A stretch of DNA of 56,976 bases from Nitrosomonas communis (GCF_900114745.1 NZ_FOUB01000024.1:1-56976); one strand, 5' to 3'. Shown: positions 1 through 11,090, counted from the first letter of the stretch. The notes: generated by a model from the sequence alone, not told the origin. Program-made: numbers and translations.

Positions 1-186
1 AGGACAACAGACGTTACGGGATCGATAGAGCTTCCAGCAGGCACTGAGATGGTCATGCCTGGAGATAATATTTCGGTGGTTGTCAATCTTATTGCTCCTA
101 TTGCGATGGAAGAAGGCCTGCGGTTTGCCATTCGTGAAGGTGGCAGAACTGTTGGGGCAGGCGTTGTAGCTAAAATTATTGAGTAG
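1..186 (+). CDS. tuf: Elongation factor Tu, C-terminal end (partial)
   Basis: The window opens inside this gene; the frame starting at base 1 gives 61 residues and a TAG stop. The tail reads as EF-Tu domain III: MVMPGDN, the run [15 protein letters not shown], then a GAGVV end. EF-Tu brings aminoacyl-tRNA to the ribosome in a GTP-dependent way; the GTPase domain lies outside the window. It stands 70 bases upstream of rpsJ, the usual str-to-S10 junction in proteobacteria, so the tuf copy here is the one linked to the S10 operon. Confidence 0.98.
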   Translation, partial: RTTDVTGSIELPAGTEMVMPGDNISVVVNLIAPIAMEEGLRFAIREGGRTVGAGVVAKIIE

Positions 187-211
187 AATTATTGCCAATT
201 AAAATAGTGAT

Positions 212-227
212 CTAATTCTGGAATTAG
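212..227 (+). promoter_or_regulatory. Short inverted repeat between tuf and rpsJ
   Basis: CTAATTC and GAATTAG face each other across two bases, which folds as a short 5-7 bp hairpin. There is no T-run after it, so it is not a good terminator. It could be an RNA processing or pausing point between tuf and the S10 operon; that role is a guess. Confidence 0.25.
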
Positions 228-256
228 AATACGGATCGGCTAATCTCAGGATTAAT

Positions 257-565
257 ATGCAAAATCAAAAAATACGTATTCGTTTAAAAGCATTTGATTA
301 TCGACTTATTGATAAGTCGGCAATGGAAATTGTAGAGACAGCGAAGCGTACAGGCGCTGTTGTTAGAGGCCCTGTTCCGCTACCAACGCGAATTGAGCGA
401 TTTGATGTATTGCGTTCTCCGCACGTGAATAAAACTTCGCGCGATCAATTTGAAATTCGGACACATTTACGCTTAATGGATATTTTAGATCCTACGGATA
501 AAACGGTAGATGCTTTGATGAAGCTTGATTTACCCGCTGGTGTTGATGTGGAGATCAAGTTGTAA
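257..565 (+). CDS. rpsJ: 30S ribosomal protein S10
   Basis: 102 residues, the normal size for S10. The family core is visible: [13 protein letters not shown] at the start, [12 protein letters not shown] in the middle and the loop [14 protein letters not shown]10 binds 16S rRNA in the 30S head and, with NusB, takes part in transcription antitermination. It is the first gene of the S10 operon and lies 72 bases before rplC. An AGGA stretch sits just upstream of the ATG. Confidence 0.98.
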   Translation: MQNQKIRIRLKAFDYRLIDKSAMEIVETAKRTGAVVRGPVPLPTRIERFDVLRSPHVNKTSRDQFEIRTHLRLMDILDPTDKTVDALMKLDLPAGVDVEIKL

Positions 566-637
566 CTTTATAAAAGTAATGTTGAGCATAACGTTAGTGC
601 TAGCTTTTAATGAAGATGTTTGCAAAGGAATAAATTA

Positions 638-1291
638 ATGAGCATAGGTTTAATCGGTAAAAAAGTAGGTATGACCAGGATTTTTACTGATAATGGAGAT
701 AGTTTTCCTGTAACAGTGCTGGATGTATCAAATAATCGTATTACTCAGATTAAAAAATTTGAGACTGATGGTTACTGCGCGTTACAAGTAACTTATGGAA
801 TACAGCATGCTAATCGGTTAACTAAACCGACTCAAGGACACTTTGCAAATGCTGGAGTGGAAGCTGGGCGTGTTATCAAGGAATTTCGTGTAAGCGCAGA
901 AGAGCTAGATGAAGTTAAGGCAGGGATGAAGCTTGAATTGAACATGTTTCAGGTTGGACAGATTGTAGATGTAACTAGTAAAAGTATAGGTAAAGGATTC
1001 GCTGGAACAATTAAGCGGCATAACTTTTCCTCAAACAGAGCGAGTCACGGTAATTCAAGATCGCATAACGTTCCCGGTTCGATAGGTATGGCACAGGATC
1101 CAGGGCGTGTATTTCCAGGAAAAAAAATGTCAGGAAGACTTGGTGGTGAAAAATGTACAATTCAGAATCTTGAGATTTTGCGTATAGATTTTGATAGAGA
1201 GCTCATTCATGTAAAAGGGGCTGTTCCAGGAGCCAAGGAAGCAATTGTTGTATTGCGGTCGGGTATTAAGAGTAAACCAAAAAACAAATAA
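638..1291 (+). CDS. rplC: 50S ribosomal protein L3
   Basis: 217 residues counted from the ATG at 638. The frame stays open upstream to a TTG at 620, but the family N-terminus ([15 protein letters not shown]) begins at 638 and an AAAGGA ribosome-binding site lies 8 bases before it, which decides the start. The long loop with the basic [11 protein letters not shown] stretch and the glutamine-bearing [13 protein letters not shown] segment reaches the peptidyl-transferase centre in known L3 structures. L3 is an early assembly protein of the 50S subunit. Confidence 0.97.
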   Translation: MSIGLIGKKVGMTRIFTDNGDSFPVTVLDVSNNRITQIKKFETDGYCALQVTYGIQHANRLTKPTQGHFANAGVEAGRVIKEFRVSAEELDEVKAGMKLELNMFQVGQIVDVTSKSIGKGFAGTIKRHNFSSNRASHGNSRSHNVPGSIGMAQDPGRVFPGKKMSGRLGGEKCTIQNLEILRIDFDRELIHVKGAVPGAKEAIVVLRSGIKSKPKNK

Positions 1292-1344
1292 TAAATTCAG
1301 CAACTTGTAGTAAAAAATAAATCGCCAAAGAATAGGGGCCAGCA

Positions 1345-1962
1345 GTGGAAGCTAAATGTATTGGATCTGATGGGACAACGAGTAATATATCAGTTTCGGA
1401 GTCAGTGTTCGGAAGAGATTACAATGAAACACTAGTCCATCAAATAATAACAGCATATATGTCGAATGCGAGACAAGGTACTCGTGCCCAGAAAGGCCGA
1501 TCGGATGTAACGAAGTCTACTCATAAACTTTGGAGACAGAAAGGAACAGGTAGAGCCAGAGTAGGCGCGGCTTCTAATCCATTGTGGCGAGGTGGTGGTA
1601 GAATTTTTCCCAGCAGCCCACTGGAGAATTTTGCTCATAAAGTCAATAAAAAAATGTATCGAGCAGGTATATGTACTATTCTTTCTCGCTTACTAAGCGA
1701 AAATAGATTGCATTTAATTGAGGAGTTTTCAGTTGATACTCCAAAAACAAAGGAGTTAATTAGTAAACTGGAAGCGTTAAATTTTAATAATGTCTTGATT
1801 ATTACAGAACAGGTTAATAATAATCTTTATTTGTCTTCAAGAAATGTGCCAATGGTAAGTGTAACTGATGCATCACACATAGATCCCATAAATTTAGTAA
1901 AGCACAATGACATTCTAATGAGTCGCGAGGCATTAGTGAAAATTGAGGAAATGTTAAAATGA
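1345..1962 (+). CDS. rplD: 50S ribosomal protein L4
   Basis: 205 residues starting at a GTG, the only start that keeps the N-terminal domain. The basic extended loop is evident ([33 protein letters not shown]); in the ribosome it lines the exit tunnel. L4 of enterobacteria also represses its own S10 operon; no leader of that kind can be recognised here because tuf lies directly upstream of rpsJ. The stop overlaps the rplW start by four bases, so the two are probably translationally coupled. Confidence 0.97.
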   Translation: MEAKCIGSDGTTSNISVSESVFGRDYNETLVHQIITAYMSNARQGTRAQKGRSDVTKSTHKLWRQKGTGRARVGAASNPLWRGGGRIFPSSPLENFAHKVNKKMYRAGICTILSRLLSENRLHLIEEFSVDTPKTKELISKLEALNFNNVLIITEQVNNNLYLSSRNVPMVSVTDASHIDPINLVKHNDILMSREALVKIEEMLK

Positions 1963-2291
1963 AATCTTCTAGTATCAGTCCTGAAAGAGCTCTACAAATT
2001 ATTTTAGCTCCTCAAATTTCTGAAAAAGCAACCTTAATCGCTGAAAAAAATAATCAAATAGTTTTTCGTGTGCTACCTAGTGCAGATAAAAATGAGATTA
2101 AGGCTGCCGTTGAGTATCTGTGGAAATCTCAAAAAATAGAAGTGACAAAAGTACAGATATCAAATATTAAAGGAAAACAAAAAAGATTTGGCCGATATAT
2201 GGGGCGAAGAGCAAATTGGAAAAAAGCATACGTTGGCATTAAAAAAGGCCAGGAAATTAATTTTTCTGAAATAATTAAGGGCGAGGATTAA
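1959..2291 (+). CDS. rplW: 50S ribosomal protein L23
   Basis: 110 residues. L23 sits at the tunnel exit and is the docking point for trigger factor and SRP. Family marks are [11 protein letters not shown] near the N-terminus, the [14 protein letters not shown] helix and the basic [14 protein letters not shown] segment. It overlaps rplD in an ATGA arrangement and is followed by rplB after three bases. Confidence 0.97.
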   Translation: MKSSSISPERALQIILAPQISEKATLIAEKNNQIVFRVLPSADKNEIKAAVEYLWKSQKIEVTKVQISNIKGKQKRFGRYMGRRANWKKAYVGIKKGQEINFSEIIKGED

Positions 2292-2294
2292 GTA

Positions 2295-3128
2295 ATGGCT
2301 TTAGTAAAAGTTAGACCAACTTCTCCTGGACAGCGTGCTGTTATCAAAATTGCAAATAAGGAATTATATAAAGGGAAGCCTTATTCTGCACTCGTAGAAA
2401 ACAAACAGAAAACTGCAGGCCGTAATAATTCCGGGCGCATAACTCTACGTCACAAAGGCGGTGGCCACAAACAAAATTACCGAATGGTTGATTTTCGTCG
2501 TAACAAAGACGGAATTATCGCTAAAGTAGAGAGAATAGAATACGATCCTAATCGTAGTGCTAATATAGCTTTGTTATGTTATCTCGATGGAGAAAGACGC
2601 TACATTATTGCGCCTAAGGATATAGAGATTGGTGGGAAAATACTGAGTGGCGTTAAGGCACCTATCAAAACTGGCAATGCAATGGAACTGCGGCATATAC
2701 CAATTGGAAGTACAGTGCATTGTATAGAGTTACAACCCGGTAAAGGAGCACAGTTGGCACGATCTGCTGGTTCTTCAGCTCAATTACTCGCGCGTGAAGG
2801 GAGTTACACACAAATACGATTGCGTTCAGGGGAAATTCGTAGAATACATATAAATTGTAGGGCTACAATTGGTGCCGTAGGTAATGATGAGCAAAATTTA
2901 AAATCGATTGGGAAAGCTGGTGCGCAGCGATGGCGAGGTATTAGGCCAACAGTACGAGGTGTGGCAATGAATCCAATCGATCATCCACATGGTGGTGGTG
3001 AGGGGAAAACGGCTGCAGGTCGACATCCTGTAAGCCCTTGGGGACTCCCTACTAAGGGGTTCCGAACCAGAAAAAATAAACGTACTGAAAACATGATAGT
3101 GCGTCACAGACATTCTAAAAAGGGTTAA
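2295..3128 (+). CDS. rplB: 50S ribosomal protein L2
   Basis: 277 residues, full length. L2 bridges the subunits next to the peptidyl-transferase centre. The conserved motifs are easy to see: [14 protein letters not shown], the [11 protein letters not shown] stretch, and the C-terminal [10 protein letters not shown] loop with the functional histidine, followed by SPWG and a basic tail. It lies 3 bases after rplW and 5 bases before rpsS. Confidence 0.98.
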   Translation: MALVKVRPTSPGQRAVIKIANKELYKGKPYSALVENKQKTAGRNNSGRITLRHKGGGHKQNYRMVDFRRNKDGIIAKVERIEYDPNRSANIALLCYLDGERRYIIAPKDIEIGGKILSGVKAPIKTGNAMELRHIPIGSTVHCIELQPGKGAQLARSAGSSAQLLAREGSYTQIRLRSGEIRRIHINCRATIGAVGNDEQNLKSIGKAGAQRWRGIRPTVRGVAMNPIDHPHGGGEGKTAAGRHPVSPWGLPTKGFRTRKNKRTENMIVRHRHSKKG

Positions 3129-3133
3129 GTTTT

Positions 3134-3418
3134 ATGGGACGATCTGTTAAAAAGGGTCCGTTTGTAGATACCAATCTTTATAACAAAATACTAAACGCTA
3201 AAGCTAATAATGATAAGAGACCAATTAAAACATGGTCTCGTAGATCAACTGTAATTCCAGATTTTATTGGTTTAACTATAGCAGTACATAATGGCAGGCA
3301 ACATATACCTATTTATATTACTGAAAATATGGTGGGTCACAAACTAGGAGAGTTTTCGCTTACTCGAACTTTTAAAGGCCATGCTGGCGATAAAAAGACT
3401 GCCGGATCTAAAAAATAG
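3134..3418 (+). CDS. rpsS: 30S ribosomal protein S19
   Basis: 94 residues. S19 forms a heterodimer with S13 in the head of the 30S subunit near the decoding region. The start [10 protein letters not shown], the core [13 protein letters not shown] and the end [17 protein letters not shown] are typical. The lysine-rich C-terminal tail is complete. Confidence 0.98.
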   Translation: MGRSVKKGPFVDTNLYNKILNAKANNDKRPIKTWSRRSTVIPDFIGLTIAVHNGRQHIPIYITENMVGHKLGEFSLTRTFKGHAGDKKTAGSKK

Positions 3419-3429
3419 GAATATCAATT

Positions 3430-3759
3430 ATGCAAGCAACTGCAATATTACCAAGCATTAGATTGTCAGAACAGAAAGGGCGCTTGGTGGCAAATCAAAT
3501 ACGAGGTTTAAAAGTAGCTACAGCAATTGAGTTGTTGACTTTTAGCCCAAAAAAAGGGGCGGCTATTATTTTAAAACTTCTAGAAACAGCCATAGCTAAC
3601 GCTGAGCATAATGAAGGTGCTGATATCGATGAACTGCATATATCAGAAATTATGGTGGATCGTGGAACATACTTAAAGCGATTAAGTACTCGAGCAAAAG
3701 GACGAGGTAATCGCATAATGAAACCAACATGTCGTATTTTATTAACAATTAGCGATTAA
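3430..3759 (+). CDS. rplV: 50S ribosomal protein L22
   Basis: 109 residues. L22 lines the peptide exit tunnel with its beta-hairpin ([18 protein letters not shown]). The N-terminal part, with the [11 protein letters not shown] helix, and the central ANAEHN motif are standard. Changes in the hairpin are a known route to macrolide resistance; nothing unusual is seen here. The 31-base gap to rpsC holds no gene. Confidence 0.97.
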   Translation: MQATAILPSIRLSEQKGRLVANQIRGLKVATAIELLTFSPKKGAAIILKLLETAIANAEHNEGADIDELHISEIMVDRGTYLKRLSTRAKGRGNRIMKPTCRILLTISD

Positions 3760-3790
3760 AAATTATTTACGAAAAGCTTGGCGATAGATT

Positions 3791-4516
3791 ATGGGACAAA
3801 AAATAAATCCTACAGGATTCCGACTTTCTGTACTAAAGAATTGGTCATCAAAATGGTTTGCACATGGGAAAAATTTCTCAAAATTATTAAATGAAGATAT
3901 TAAGGTTCGAGAATATCTTCGAAAGAAATTGTCTCATGCTTCTGTCGGCCAGATTGTAATTGAACGTCCTTCTAAAAATGCACGTATAACGATTTTTAGT
4001 TCACGTCCAGGGGTTGTTATAGGCAAAAAAGGGGAAGATATTGAGATTCTAAGAAAAGAACTCGAAAAATTGATTCGTATTCCTGTGCATATAAATATCG
4101 AAGAGATAAGAAAACCAGAAATTGATGCGCAACTTATTGCTGATAATATTGCTCAGCAACTAGAAAAAAGAATTATGTTTAGAAGGGCAATGAAAAGGGC
4201 AATACAGAACGCGATGAGATTAGGCGCTCAAGGTATTAAGATTATGAGTTCAGGGCGTCTGAATGGTATCGAAATAGCGCGTACTGAATGGTATCGAGAA
4301 GGACGTGTTCCGCTACATACATTGCGAGCAGATCTTGATTATGCTACTTCAGAAGCTAAAACAACATATGGAATTATTGGGATAAAAGTATGGATATTTA
4401 AGGGAGAGCAGTTAGAAACTAGGAACCGTGATCTAACTTCTGGCACTCCATATTCTTTAGCAGCAGAAGAAAATAAAAAACGTACTGATAAAATAAGCCC
4501 AGAAAAGACTGCTTAG
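3791..4516 (+). CDS. rpsC: 30S ribosomal protein S3
   Basis: 241 residues. S3 guards the mRNA entry tunnel and binds RNA through a KH domain; the signature [11 protein letters not shown] is at about 76-86. N-terminal [12 protein letters not shown] and C-terminal [21 protein letters not shown] are conserved. The last 25 residues are a charged, low-complexity tail rich in K and E, common and variable in this family. A 78-base gap separates it from rplP. Confidence 0.98.
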   Translation: MGQKINPTGFRLSVLKNWSSKWFAHGKNFSKLLNEDIKVREYLRKKLSHASVGQIVIERPSKNARITIFSSRPGVVIGKKGEDIEILRKELEKLIRIPVHINIEEIRKPEIDAQLIADNIAQQLEKRIMFRRAMKRAIQNAMRLGAQGIKIMSSGRLNGIEIARTEWYREGRVPLHTLRADLDYATSEAKTTYGIIGIKVWIFKGEQLETRNRDLTSGTPYSLAAEENKKRTDKISPEKTA

Positions 4517-4594
4517 AGATAAAGTGTATAATTCTGAATGTTAATCTAGTCGCAAATACAAATTCTTTCAACACATTAAGGGTTAATAAATAAA

Positions 4595-5011
4595 ATGCTC
4601 CAGCCAGCAAGAACAAAATACCGCAAGCAGCACAAGGGGCGGAATACTGGAATTGCTACTAGCGGTAACAAAATTAGTTTCGGTGAATATGGGTTGAAGG
4701 CCGTTGGTCGAGGCCGAATAACTGCTAGACAGATCGAAGCAGCGCGTAGAGCAATGACAAGGCATATTAAGCGAGGGGGAAGAATTTGGATTAGAATATT
4801 TCCGGATAAGCCAATCTCGCAAAAGCCTGCTGAAGTTAGAATGGGTAAAGGAAAAGGCAATCCTGAATATTATGTATCAGAAATAAAGCCAGGTAAGATG
4901 CTATATGAAATGGATGGTGTTGATGAGCAATTAGCAAGAGAAGCGTTTAAGCTTGCGGCTGCCAAATTGCCAATAAAAACGCAATTTATGGTTCGTCATA
5001 TAGGAAGTTAA
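4595..5011 (+). CDS. rplP: 50S ribosomal protein L16
   Basis: 138 residues, full length. L16 helps place tRNA in the A site. The start [16 protein letters not shown], the [14 protein letters not shown] strand and the [12 protein letters not shown] loop are diagnostic; the arginine in the RMGKGKG loop is the one hydroxylated by YcfD in E. coli. It is followed by rpmC after 4 bases. Confidence 0.98.
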   Translation: MLQPARTKYRKQHKGRNTGIATSGNKISFGEYGLKAVGRGRITARQIEAARRAMTRHIKRGGRIWIRIFPDKPISQKPAEVRMGKGKGNPEYYVSEIKPGKMLYEMDGVDEQLAREAFKLAAAKLPIKTQFMVRHIGS

Positions 5012-5015
5012 AGCA

Positions 5016-5210
5016 ATGAAAGCAAGTGAGCTTAAGAAAAAAACTGATGAAGAACTGAAAAGTGAAGTAATGTCTTTGTTACGAAGTCATTTTAATTTGA
5101 GAATTCGACACGCAACTCAGCAACTTGAAAATGTATCTCAGTTGAGAAATGTACGACGCGATATTGCTAGGGTTAAAACGGAGCTTAATCAAAGAGTTAG
5201 AATGTCATGA
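5016..5210 (+). CDS. rpmC: 50S ribosomal protein L29
   Basis: 64 residues, mostly two helices, as expected for L29, which sits beside L23 at the tunnel exit. Marks are [14 protein letters not shown] at the start and [14 protein letters not shown] near the end. Its stop overlaps the start of rpsQ by four bases. Confidence 0.97.
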   Translation: MKASELKKKTDEELKSEVMSLLRSHFNLRIRHATQQLENVSQLRNVRRDIARVKTELNQRVRMS

Positions 5211-5461
5211 ATAATGAAAAAAAACCTAATACCCTAGTAGGCAAAGTAGTAAGTGATAAGATGGATAAAACTATCACGGTGCTTGTTGAACGAAAAATAA
5301 AACATCCACTGTATGGTAAAACTATTATACGTTCAAAGAAAATTCATGCTCACGATGAAAATAACCAATTTAGTATGGGTAATGTAGTGATAATACAAGA
5401 AATACGGCCCTTATCGAAAACTAAAGCCTGGCGCGCAGTCAAATTATTGAGCAATAATTAA
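5207..5461 (+). CDS. rpsQ: 30S ribosomal protein S17
   Basis: 84 residues with the OB-fold motifs [14 protein letters not shown] and [11 protein letters not shown]17 is a primary binder of 16S rRNA in the 30S body. Overlap with rpmC suggests coupling. The stop is followed by 129 bases without a gene before rplN, the longest gap inside the cluster, where the S10 and spc units meet. Confidence 0.97.
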   Translation: MNNEKKPNTLVGKVVSDKMDKTITVLVERKIKHPLYGKTIIRSKKIHAHDENNQFSMGNVVIIQEIRPLSKTKAWRAVKLLSNN

Positions 5462-5590
5462 TTAACAAACTGAAAATAATCGTTTATTGGATGCTCAATA
5501 TTAACGTCTTTTGAAGTGAGAAAAGATTTAATTTGTATCAATTCAAAAAGATAAAACAAATTAATTTATTTATATACACGGATTAAAAAA

Positions 5591-5959
5591 ATGATTCAGC
5601 CTCAGACGATACTGAATGTAGCAGATAACACAGGTGCACGATCTATAATGTGCATTAAAGTGCTAGGAGGATCTAAGCGGCAATATGCTGGTATCGGCGA
5701 TATTATCAAAGTAGCTGTAAAAGATGCAGCACCCCGCGGTAGAGTTAAAAAAGGTGAAGTTTATAATGCAGTAGTCGTCCGCACAGCAAAGGGGGTTCGT
5801 CGATCAGATGGATCATTAATTAAATTTGATGCTAATGCCGCGGTGATATTAAATACCAAATTGGAGCCTATTGGCACACGTATTTTCGGCCCAGTTACAA
5901 GAGAACTCCGAACGGCTCAATTCATGAAGATAGTATCACTTGCACCCGAGGTAATGTAA
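5591..5959 (+). CDS. rplN: 50S ribosomal protein L14
   Basis: 122 residues, the standard length. [18 protein letters not shown] opens the protein and [19 protein letters not shown] is the conserved centre. L14 sits at the subunit interface and is the target of the silencing factor RsfS. It is the first gene of the spc group. Confidence 0.98.
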   Translation: MIQPQTILNVADNTGARSIMCIKVLGGSKRQYAGIGDIIKVAVKDAAPRGRVKKGEVYNAVVVRTAKGVRRSDGSLIKFDANAAVILNTKLEPIGTRIFGPVTRELRTAQFMKIVSLAPEVM

Positions 5960-5977
5960 AAGCATTCAGGTATTAAT

Positions 5978-6292
5978 ATGAAGAAAATTAAAAAAGGTGA
6001 TGAGATTATAGTTCGATGTGGTAAAGACAAAGGTAAAAGAGGTACAGTATTGCGGTATGTAACTGATAATTATATCGTGGTACAAGGTTTAAATATGCTT
6101 AAAAAACATGTAAAGCCTAATCCGACAAAAGGCATTGTGGGAGGTATTACTGAATTTGAAAAACCAATACACATATCAAATGTGTCGATCTTTAATCCTA
6201 CCACCAAAAAAGCTGATAGAGTTGGTATAAGATTAAGTGATAATAACAAGTTACGAATTTTTAAATCTAATAAAGAGCAGATTAGTGTTTAA
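5978..6292 (+). CDS. rplX: 50S ribosomal protein L24
   Basis: 104 residues. The KOW motif lies at the start (KKGDEIIVRCGKDKGKRG). L24 is an assembly initiator that binds the 5' part of 23S rRNA. The central NMLKKHVKPN segment is conserved. The C-terminal part is less conserved, as usual. Confidence 0.97.
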   Translation: MKKIKKGDEIIVRCGKDKGKRGTVLRYVTDNYIVVQGLNMLKKHVKPNPTKGIVGGITEFEKPIHISNVSIFNPTTKKADRVGIRLSDNNKLRIFKSNKEQISV

Positions 6293-6307
6293 CAAGGTAT
6301 AGTCTAA

Positions 6308-6847
6308 ATGGCCAGATTACAGGAATTTTATAATCAAACTGTGAAGCAGCAATTAATGCAGCAATTTAGTTATAAATCAGTTATGGAAGTGCCTCGAATT
6401 ACCAAAATAACTCTCAACATGGGTGTGGGTGAAGCAACATCGGATAAGAAAAAAATTGAAAATGCGATGAGCGATCTTGAGAATATTAGTGGACAAAAAC
6501 CTATTACTACAAAAGCAAGGAAATCAATAGCTACATTTAAAGTGAGAGTTGGCTATCCTATTGGATGTAAAGTCACTTTGCGCGGTAGAAGAATGTTTGA
6601 ATTTCTTGATCGATTAATTAGTGTAGCTATTCCTCGGATTAGGGATTTTCGTGGAATTTCTGGAAAAGGATTTGATGGGAGAGGGAACTATAACCTCGGA
6701 ATTAAAGAGCAGATCATTTTTCCTGAAATTGAATATGAAAAAATTGATGCATTAAGAGGCATGAATATTACGCTAACAACTACAGCTAAGACTGATTTAG
6801 AAGCAAAAGCATTATTATCAGCTTTTAAATTCCCATTTAAAAATTGA
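6308..6847 (+). CDS. rplE: 50S ribosomal protein L5
   Basis: 179 residues. L5 binds 5S rRNA and touches the P-site tRNA. Conserved stretches are [30 protein letters not shown], and [16 protein letters not shown] near the C-terminus. It is followed by rpsN after 7 bases. Confidence 0.98.
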   Translation: MARLQEFYNQTVKQQLMQQFSYKSVMEVPRITKITLNMGVGEATSDKKKIENAMSDLENISGQKPITTKARKSIATFKVRVGYPIGCKVTLRGRRMFEFLDRLISVAIPRIRDFRGISGKGFDGRGNYNLGIKEQIIFPEIEYEKIDALRGMNITLTTTAKTDLEAKALLSAFKFPFKN

Positions 6848-6854
6848 GACTGGA

Positions 6855-7160
6855 ATGGCAAAAAAAGCTCTTATAAATAGAAACTTGAAAAGACAAGCAA
6901 CAGTAAAGAAATACGCTAATGTTAGACAATCTTTATTAGAGATCCTTGCTAGCAGTCAAGCGAGCTTTGAAGAAAAGGATGAGGCTAGAAAAAAATTGCA
7001 AAATTTACCAAGAAATTCTAGCTTTACACGATTACGGAATAGATGTGAACTTACTGGTAGACCAAGAGGGTATTATCGGAGATTCGGATTAGGCCGAAAT
7101 AAACTAAGAGAACTCGCTATGAGTGGTCAAATCCCTGGAATGATTAAAGCTAGTTGGTGA
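6855..7160 (+). CDS. rpsN: 30S ribosomal protein S14 (zinc-free form)
   Basis: 101 residues, the long zinc-independent form of S14. The C-terminal half reads [28 protein letters not shown], where only one cysteine remains of the four that bind zinc in the short form. S14 helps assemble the 30S head. An 88-base gap without a gene follows before rpsH. Confidence 0.98.
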   Translation: MAKKALINRNLKRQATVKKYANVRQSLLEILASSQASFEEKDEARKKLQNLPRNSSFTRLRNRCELTGRPRGYYRRFGLGRNKLRELAMSGQIPGMIKASW

Positions 7161-7248
7161 ATGATTGAAACTATAACGATAATTAATACTAAAAATAGTA
7201 ACCAATAAATTAAATATTAATTCAGAAAAGTTTTTATAGGTAAAAAAT

Positions 7249-7644
7249 ATGAGTCTAACGGATCCAGTAGCTGATATGTTAACCCGCATAAGAAATGGGC
7301 AATTATCTCAAAAATCCTCAGTGCTCATGAGTTCCTCTCGATTAAAAAAAGCTATCGCTGAGGTACTTAAAGATGAAGGTTATATTGAAGATTTTCAAAT
7401 ATACTCAGAAAAAGAAAAAATAAATCTGGAAATCAAGCTAAAATATCATGCTGGCCATCCTGTTATAGAGAAAATATCTAGGGTTAGTCGTCCTGGATTA
7501 AGAGTATATAAATCTTGTTCTGAATTGCCCAATGTGATGAATGGGTTAGGTATTGCAATAATATCTACTTCTCAAGGTGTTATGACAGAAGAAAAAGCGC
7601 GACTGAATGGAATCGGTGGCGAAGTTTTATGTATTGTAGCTTAA
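7249..7644 (+). CDS. rpsH: 30S ribosomal protein S8
   Basis: 131 residues. S8 binds the central domain of 16S rRNA and in E. coli also represses the spc operon. The N-terminal [12 protein letters not shown] and the C-terminal loop [15 protein letters not shown] followed by GGEVLC are typical. A TAGGTAAA stretch before the ATG serves as ribosome-binding site. Confidence 0.98.
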   Translation: MSLTDPVADMLTRIRNGQLSQKSSVLMSSSRLKKAIAEVLKDEGYIEDFQIYSEKEKINLEIKLKYHAGHPVIEKISRVSRPGLRVYKSCSELPNVMNGLGIAIISTSQGVMTEEKARLNGIGGEVLCIVA

Positions 7645-7656
7645 GGGATTAATTTA

Positions 7657-8193
7657 ATGTCGCGAATTAGCAAGAAACCAATTCAAATACCGAATGATGT
7701 TAATTTCACTATTTCAAATAGTGAAATAATCATTAAAGGCCCGTTAGGCTCTCTTCATCAACGCCTCTCTGCTGATCATATTACCATCACAAGTGAAAAT
7801 AATGAATTATTTGTTACATCAACAAATTCGACAAAACAATCGCATTCTTTATCAGGAACAATGCGATCTTTAATTAATAATATGATAATTGGAGTAACTG
7901 CTGGTTTTGTGAAACGATTAAATATTGTCGGTGTAGGTTATCGTGCACAGGCTAGTGGTGATACATTAAATTTGAGTTTAGGATTCTCCCATCCGATTGC
8001 TTACAAAATGCCGACTGGCATTACAGTTGAAACACCTACTCAAACAGAAGTCGTGATTAAAGGAATTAATAAACAGCAAGTTGGACAAATAGCAGCAGAA
8101 ATTCGCGCATTTCGACGTCCTGAGCCTTACAAGGGGAAGGGTGTACGTTATGCTGATGAAGTGATAACCCTTAAAGAAACTAAGAAAAAATAG
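7657..8193 (+). CDS. rplF: 50S ribosomal protein L6
   Basis: 178 residues, two repeated domains. Markers are SRISKKPI at the start, IKGPLGSLH, the [10 protein letters not shown] strand of domain 2 and the end [18 protein letters not shown]6 lies near the sarcin-ricin loop where elongation factors bind. Confidence 0.98.
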   Translation: MSRISKKPIQIPNDVNFTISNSEIIIKGPLGSLHQRLSADHITITSENNELFVTSTNSTKQSHSLSGTMRSLINNMIIGVTAGFVKRLNIVGVGYRAQASGDTLNLSLGFSHPIAYKMPTGITVETPTQTEVVIKGINKQQVGQIAAEIRAFRRPEPYKGKGVRYADEVITLKETKKK

Positions 8194-8207
8194 TAAATAG
8201 GAAGCTC

Positions 8208-8564
8208 ATGAAAAACCTTAAGCTATCTCGCATAAGAAGAGCTCGCAGAACACGAGTTAAAATTGCATTGCTAAAAAATTACCGACTTTCAGTGCATCGG
8301 AGTAATAAACATATTTATGCGCAAATTATAGATGATGAAAATAGTAAAGTATTAGTAAGTGCATCAACGCTTGAGAGCGATGTTAGAAATATCATAACGA
8401 ATGGTGCTACAGTGCAAGCTGCAGAATTTATTGGTCAAAGAATAGCTGAAAAATCTAAAAACTTAGGAATTGACACCGTTGCCTTTGATCGATCCGGCTA
8501 TAAGTACCACGGGCGAGTCAGAGCATTAGCTGAGGGTGCTCGAAATGGTGGAATTAAATTTTGA
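8208..8564 (+). CDS. rplR: 50S ribosomal protein L18
   Basis: 118 residues. L18 binds 5S rRNA together with L5. The start is arginine-rich ([14 protein letters not shown]), then comes [17 protein letters not shown], and the protein ends [20 protein letters not shown]. This matches the family over its whole length. Confidence 0.98.
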   Translation: MKNLKLSRIRRARRTRVKIALLKNYRLSVHRSNKHIYAQIIDDENSKVLVSASTLESDVRNIITNGATVQAAEFIGQRIAEKSKNLGIDTVAFDRSGYKYHGRVRALAEGARNGGIKF

Positions 8565-8578
8565 GATAAGGAATATTA

Positions 8579-9118
8579 ATGTCTAAAGCTTCAAGATCAC
8601 AAAACATTACCTCGGTAAATGATGCGCAGACCGATGAACTTAAAGAAAAAATGGTCTCGATTAACCGTGTTACTAAAGTTGTGAAGGGTGGACGTATCCT
8701 GGCCTTTGCTGCGTTGACAGTAGTAGGTGATGGTAAAGGCAGAATTGGTATGGGTAAAGGTAAATCCAGAGAAGTACCTGTTGCCGTTCAAAAAGCAATG
8801 GACGAAGCGCGACGCAAAATGGTTAAAATTGAGTTAAAAAATGGCACTCTTCAACATGCTGTTGTTGGAAAACATGGTGCTGCCAAAGTATTCATGCAAC
8901 CTGCTTCTGAAGGAACCGGTATAATAGCAGGTGGGCCAATGAGAGCAATATTTGAAGTTATGGGCATTACTAATATACTTGCTAAGTGTATTGGATCAAC
9001 TAATCCTTATAATGTTGTGCGCGCAACGATACAAGGGCTTGAATCAATACGCACGCCTTCAATGATAGCTTCTAAAAGAAGTAAAAATCTTGAAGAGATT
9101 TTAGGAAAGCTAAAATGA
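8579..9118 (+). CDS. rpsE: 30S ribosomal protein S5
   Basis: 179 residues. S5 lies at the mRNA entry and affects decoding accuracy. The core is clear: [34 protein letters not shown], and the C-terminal part with [13 protein letters not shown]. The first 20 residues are an unconserved extension. The stop overlaps rpmD by four bases. Confidence 0.98.
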   Translation: MSKASRSQNITSVNDAQTDELKEKMVSINRVTKVVKGGRILAFAALTVVGDGKGRIGMGKGKSREVPVAVQKAMDEARRKMVKIELKNGTLQHAVVGKHGAAKVFMQPASEGTGIIAGGPMRAIFEVMGITNILAKCIGSTNPYNVVRATIQGLESIRTPSMIASKRSKNLEEILGKLK

Positions 9119-9306
9119 CAAAAGATAATAATAAGAAATTGAGTGTTAAATTAGTTAAGAGCTTGATAGGTAAAAAAAACGAACATCGTAGAATAATTGC
9201 AGGATTAGGGCTAAAACGAATAAATAGTATTGCGATATTACAAGATAGCCCCTCAATAAGAGGTATGATAAATAAAGTCTCATATATGGTTAAGGTTGAG
9301 CAATAA
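9115..9306 (+). CDS. rpmD: 50S ribosomal protein L30
   Basis: 63 residues. L30 is a small ferredoxin-like protein of the large subunit. Marks are [15 protein letters not shown] and GLGLKRIN, followed by [15 protein letters not shown]. It overlaps rpsE at its start (ATGA) and abuts rplO without a gap. Confidence 0.96.
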   Translation: MTKDNNKKLSVKLVKSLIGKKNEHRRIIAGLGLKRINSIAILQDSPSIRGMINKVSYMVKVEQ

Positions 9307-9738
9307 ATGGATTTAAGTAATATAAAATCAAATAAAGAATCGCGGAAAGCAAGAAAAAGAGCCGGTAGAGGTATAGGTTCAGGCCTGGGTAAAACAGCAG
9401 GAAGAGGTCATAAAGGCCAGAAATCTCGAGCTGGCGGCTTTCATAAAGTAGGCTTTGAAGGTGGACAAATGCCTTTACATCGACGTTTACCTAAGCGTGG
9501 ATTTACATCACTTGATAACACACAAGTTAAAGAAATCAAATTATCAGTCCTTGCTCAATCCTTTAATGAGATTAATGGAATAGACGACTTGAAAAAGGCT
9601 CGATTAATAGCTAATTCCATACAAACGGTAAAAGTATTATTTGATAAGAAAATAAATACAGCACTAGTGATTAAAGGATTGGCTGTATCAAAAAATGCAA
9701 AAGAAGCTATAGTTAATGCTGGTGGTAATGTTGATTAA
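9307..9738 (+). CDS. rplO: 50S ribosomal protein L15
   Basis: 143 residues. The glycine-rich basic N-terminus that threads into 23S rRNA is clear ([38 protein letters not shown]). L15 is a late assembly protein. Its start codon directly follows the rpmD stop. Confidence 0.98.
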   Translation: MDLSNIKSNKESRKARKRAGRGIGSGLGKTAGRGHKGQKSRAGGFHKVGFEGGQMPLHRRLPKRGFTSLDNTQVKEIKLSVLAQSFNEINGIDDLKKARLIANSIQTVKVLFDKKINTALVIKGLAVSKNAKEAIVNAGGNVD

Positions 9739-9752
9739 TTAAAGGAATAGTT

Positions 9753-11075
9753 TTGGCTGCAAATAAATTTAATAAAGATGTGAATAAATATTCGGATTTA
9801 AAACGAAGGCTCTGGTTTTTGTTGTTTGCACTCATCGTTTACCGAATTGGAGCTCATGTACCTGTTCCTGGAATAGATCCAATTGTTCTGAAAGATTTAT
9901 TCGATACCCAAGAAGGTGGCATATTGGGTATGTTTAATATGTTTTCCGGCGGAGCCTTATCACGTTTTTCAATATTTGCATTAGGAATAATGCCTTATAT
10001 TTCAGCATCTATTATAATGCAATTAGGTACGATTGCTATTCCACACCTTGAGTCTCTTAAAAAAGAGGGTGAATCTGGAAGGAGAAAAATAACACAATAC
10101 ACTCGCTACGGTACAGTTGTTCTTGCATTGGTGCAAAGTTATGGAATATCAATGGCTTTACAGTCTCAGGCAGGGTTAGTAATAGAACCAGGCATATTTT
10201 TCGTGATAACGACTGTTACTACATTGGTGACAGGTACAATTTTCCTAATGTGGCTTGGCGAGCAGATTACTGAACGCGGAATCGGAAATGGAATATCACT
10301 GATCATCTTTGCTGGAATAGCGGCTGGCTTACCAGCAGCTATTGGTGGTACGCTCGAATTAGTTCGAACAGGTGCCATGCATTTTCTAGTTGCTTTGGGA
10401 ATATTTATTGCGGTCATTGCTGTAACAGGATTCGTAGTTTTTGTGGAACGTGGCCAAAGAAAGATTTTGGTAAACTATGCAAAAAGGCAAGTAGGAAAAC
10501 AAGTATTTGGAGGACAAAGTTCGCACTTGCCTTTAAAATTGAATCTGGCGGGTGTAATACCTCCAATATTTGCCTCTAGTATCATTTTATTTCCCGCTAC
10601 GATGGCGGGTTGGTTGTCAACTAATGAATCAATGACTTGGTTAAAAGATATAAGCGGAGCTTTATCTCCAGGTCAGCCGATGTATGTTATTCTATATGCT
10701 GCGATGATTGTGTTTTTTTGTTTTTTCTATACGGCGCTTGTTTTTAATCCAAAAGAAACTGCAGATAATCTTAAAAAGAGCGGAGCGTTTATACCTGGTA
10801 TTCGTCCAGGAGAGCAGACGACGCGTTATATTGAAAAAATAATGCTTAGACTTACACTTGTTGGATCTATGTATGTGACTCTTGTCTGCTTATTGCCAGA
10901 ATTTTTGATATTGAAATGGAACGTACCTTTTTATTTTGGTGGTACTTCTTTACTTATAATAGTTGTAGTAACAATGGATTTTATGGCACAGGTTCAATCA
11001 CATGTTATGTCAACCCAGTATGAAAGCTTACTTAAGAAAACTAGTTTTAAAACTACCCCTTATATATCACGTTAG
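9753..11075 (+). CDS. secY: Protein translocase subunit SecY
   Basis: 440 residues. SecY is the membrane channel of the Sec pathway and works with SecE, SecG and SecA. It begins at a TTG with an AAAGGAA site upstream; no ATG or GTG lies near enough to replace it. Ten membrane segments can be traced. Conserved stretches include [10 protein letters not shown] before the first plug region, [22 protein letters not shown] and the cytoplasmic loop [10 protein letters not shown]. It ends with the basic [10 protein letters not shown] segment. As in most bacteria it sits between rplO and infA. Confidence 0.98.
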   Translation: MAANKFNKDVNKYSDLKRRLWFLLFALIVYRIGAHVPVPGIDPIVLKDLFDTQEGGILGMFNMFSGGALSRFSIFALGIMPYISASIIMQLGTIAIPHLESLKKEGESGRRKITQYTRYGTVVLALVQSYGISMALQSQAGLVIEPGIFFVITTVTTLVTGTIFLMWLGEQITERGIGNGISLIIFAGIAAGLPAAIGGTLELVRTGAMHFLVALGIFIAVIAVTGFVVFVERGQRKILVNYAKRQVGKQVFGGQSSHLPLKLNLAGVIPPIFASSIILFPATMAGWLSTNESMTWLKDISGALSPGQPMYVILYAAMIVFFCFFYTALVFNPKETADNLKKSGAFIPGIRPGEQTTRYIEKIMLRLTLVGSMYVTLVCLLPEFLILKWNVPFYFGGTSLLIIVVVTMDFMAQVQSHVMSTQYESLLKKTSFKTTPYISR

Positions 11076-11090
11076 ATTGTAGTCATAATA

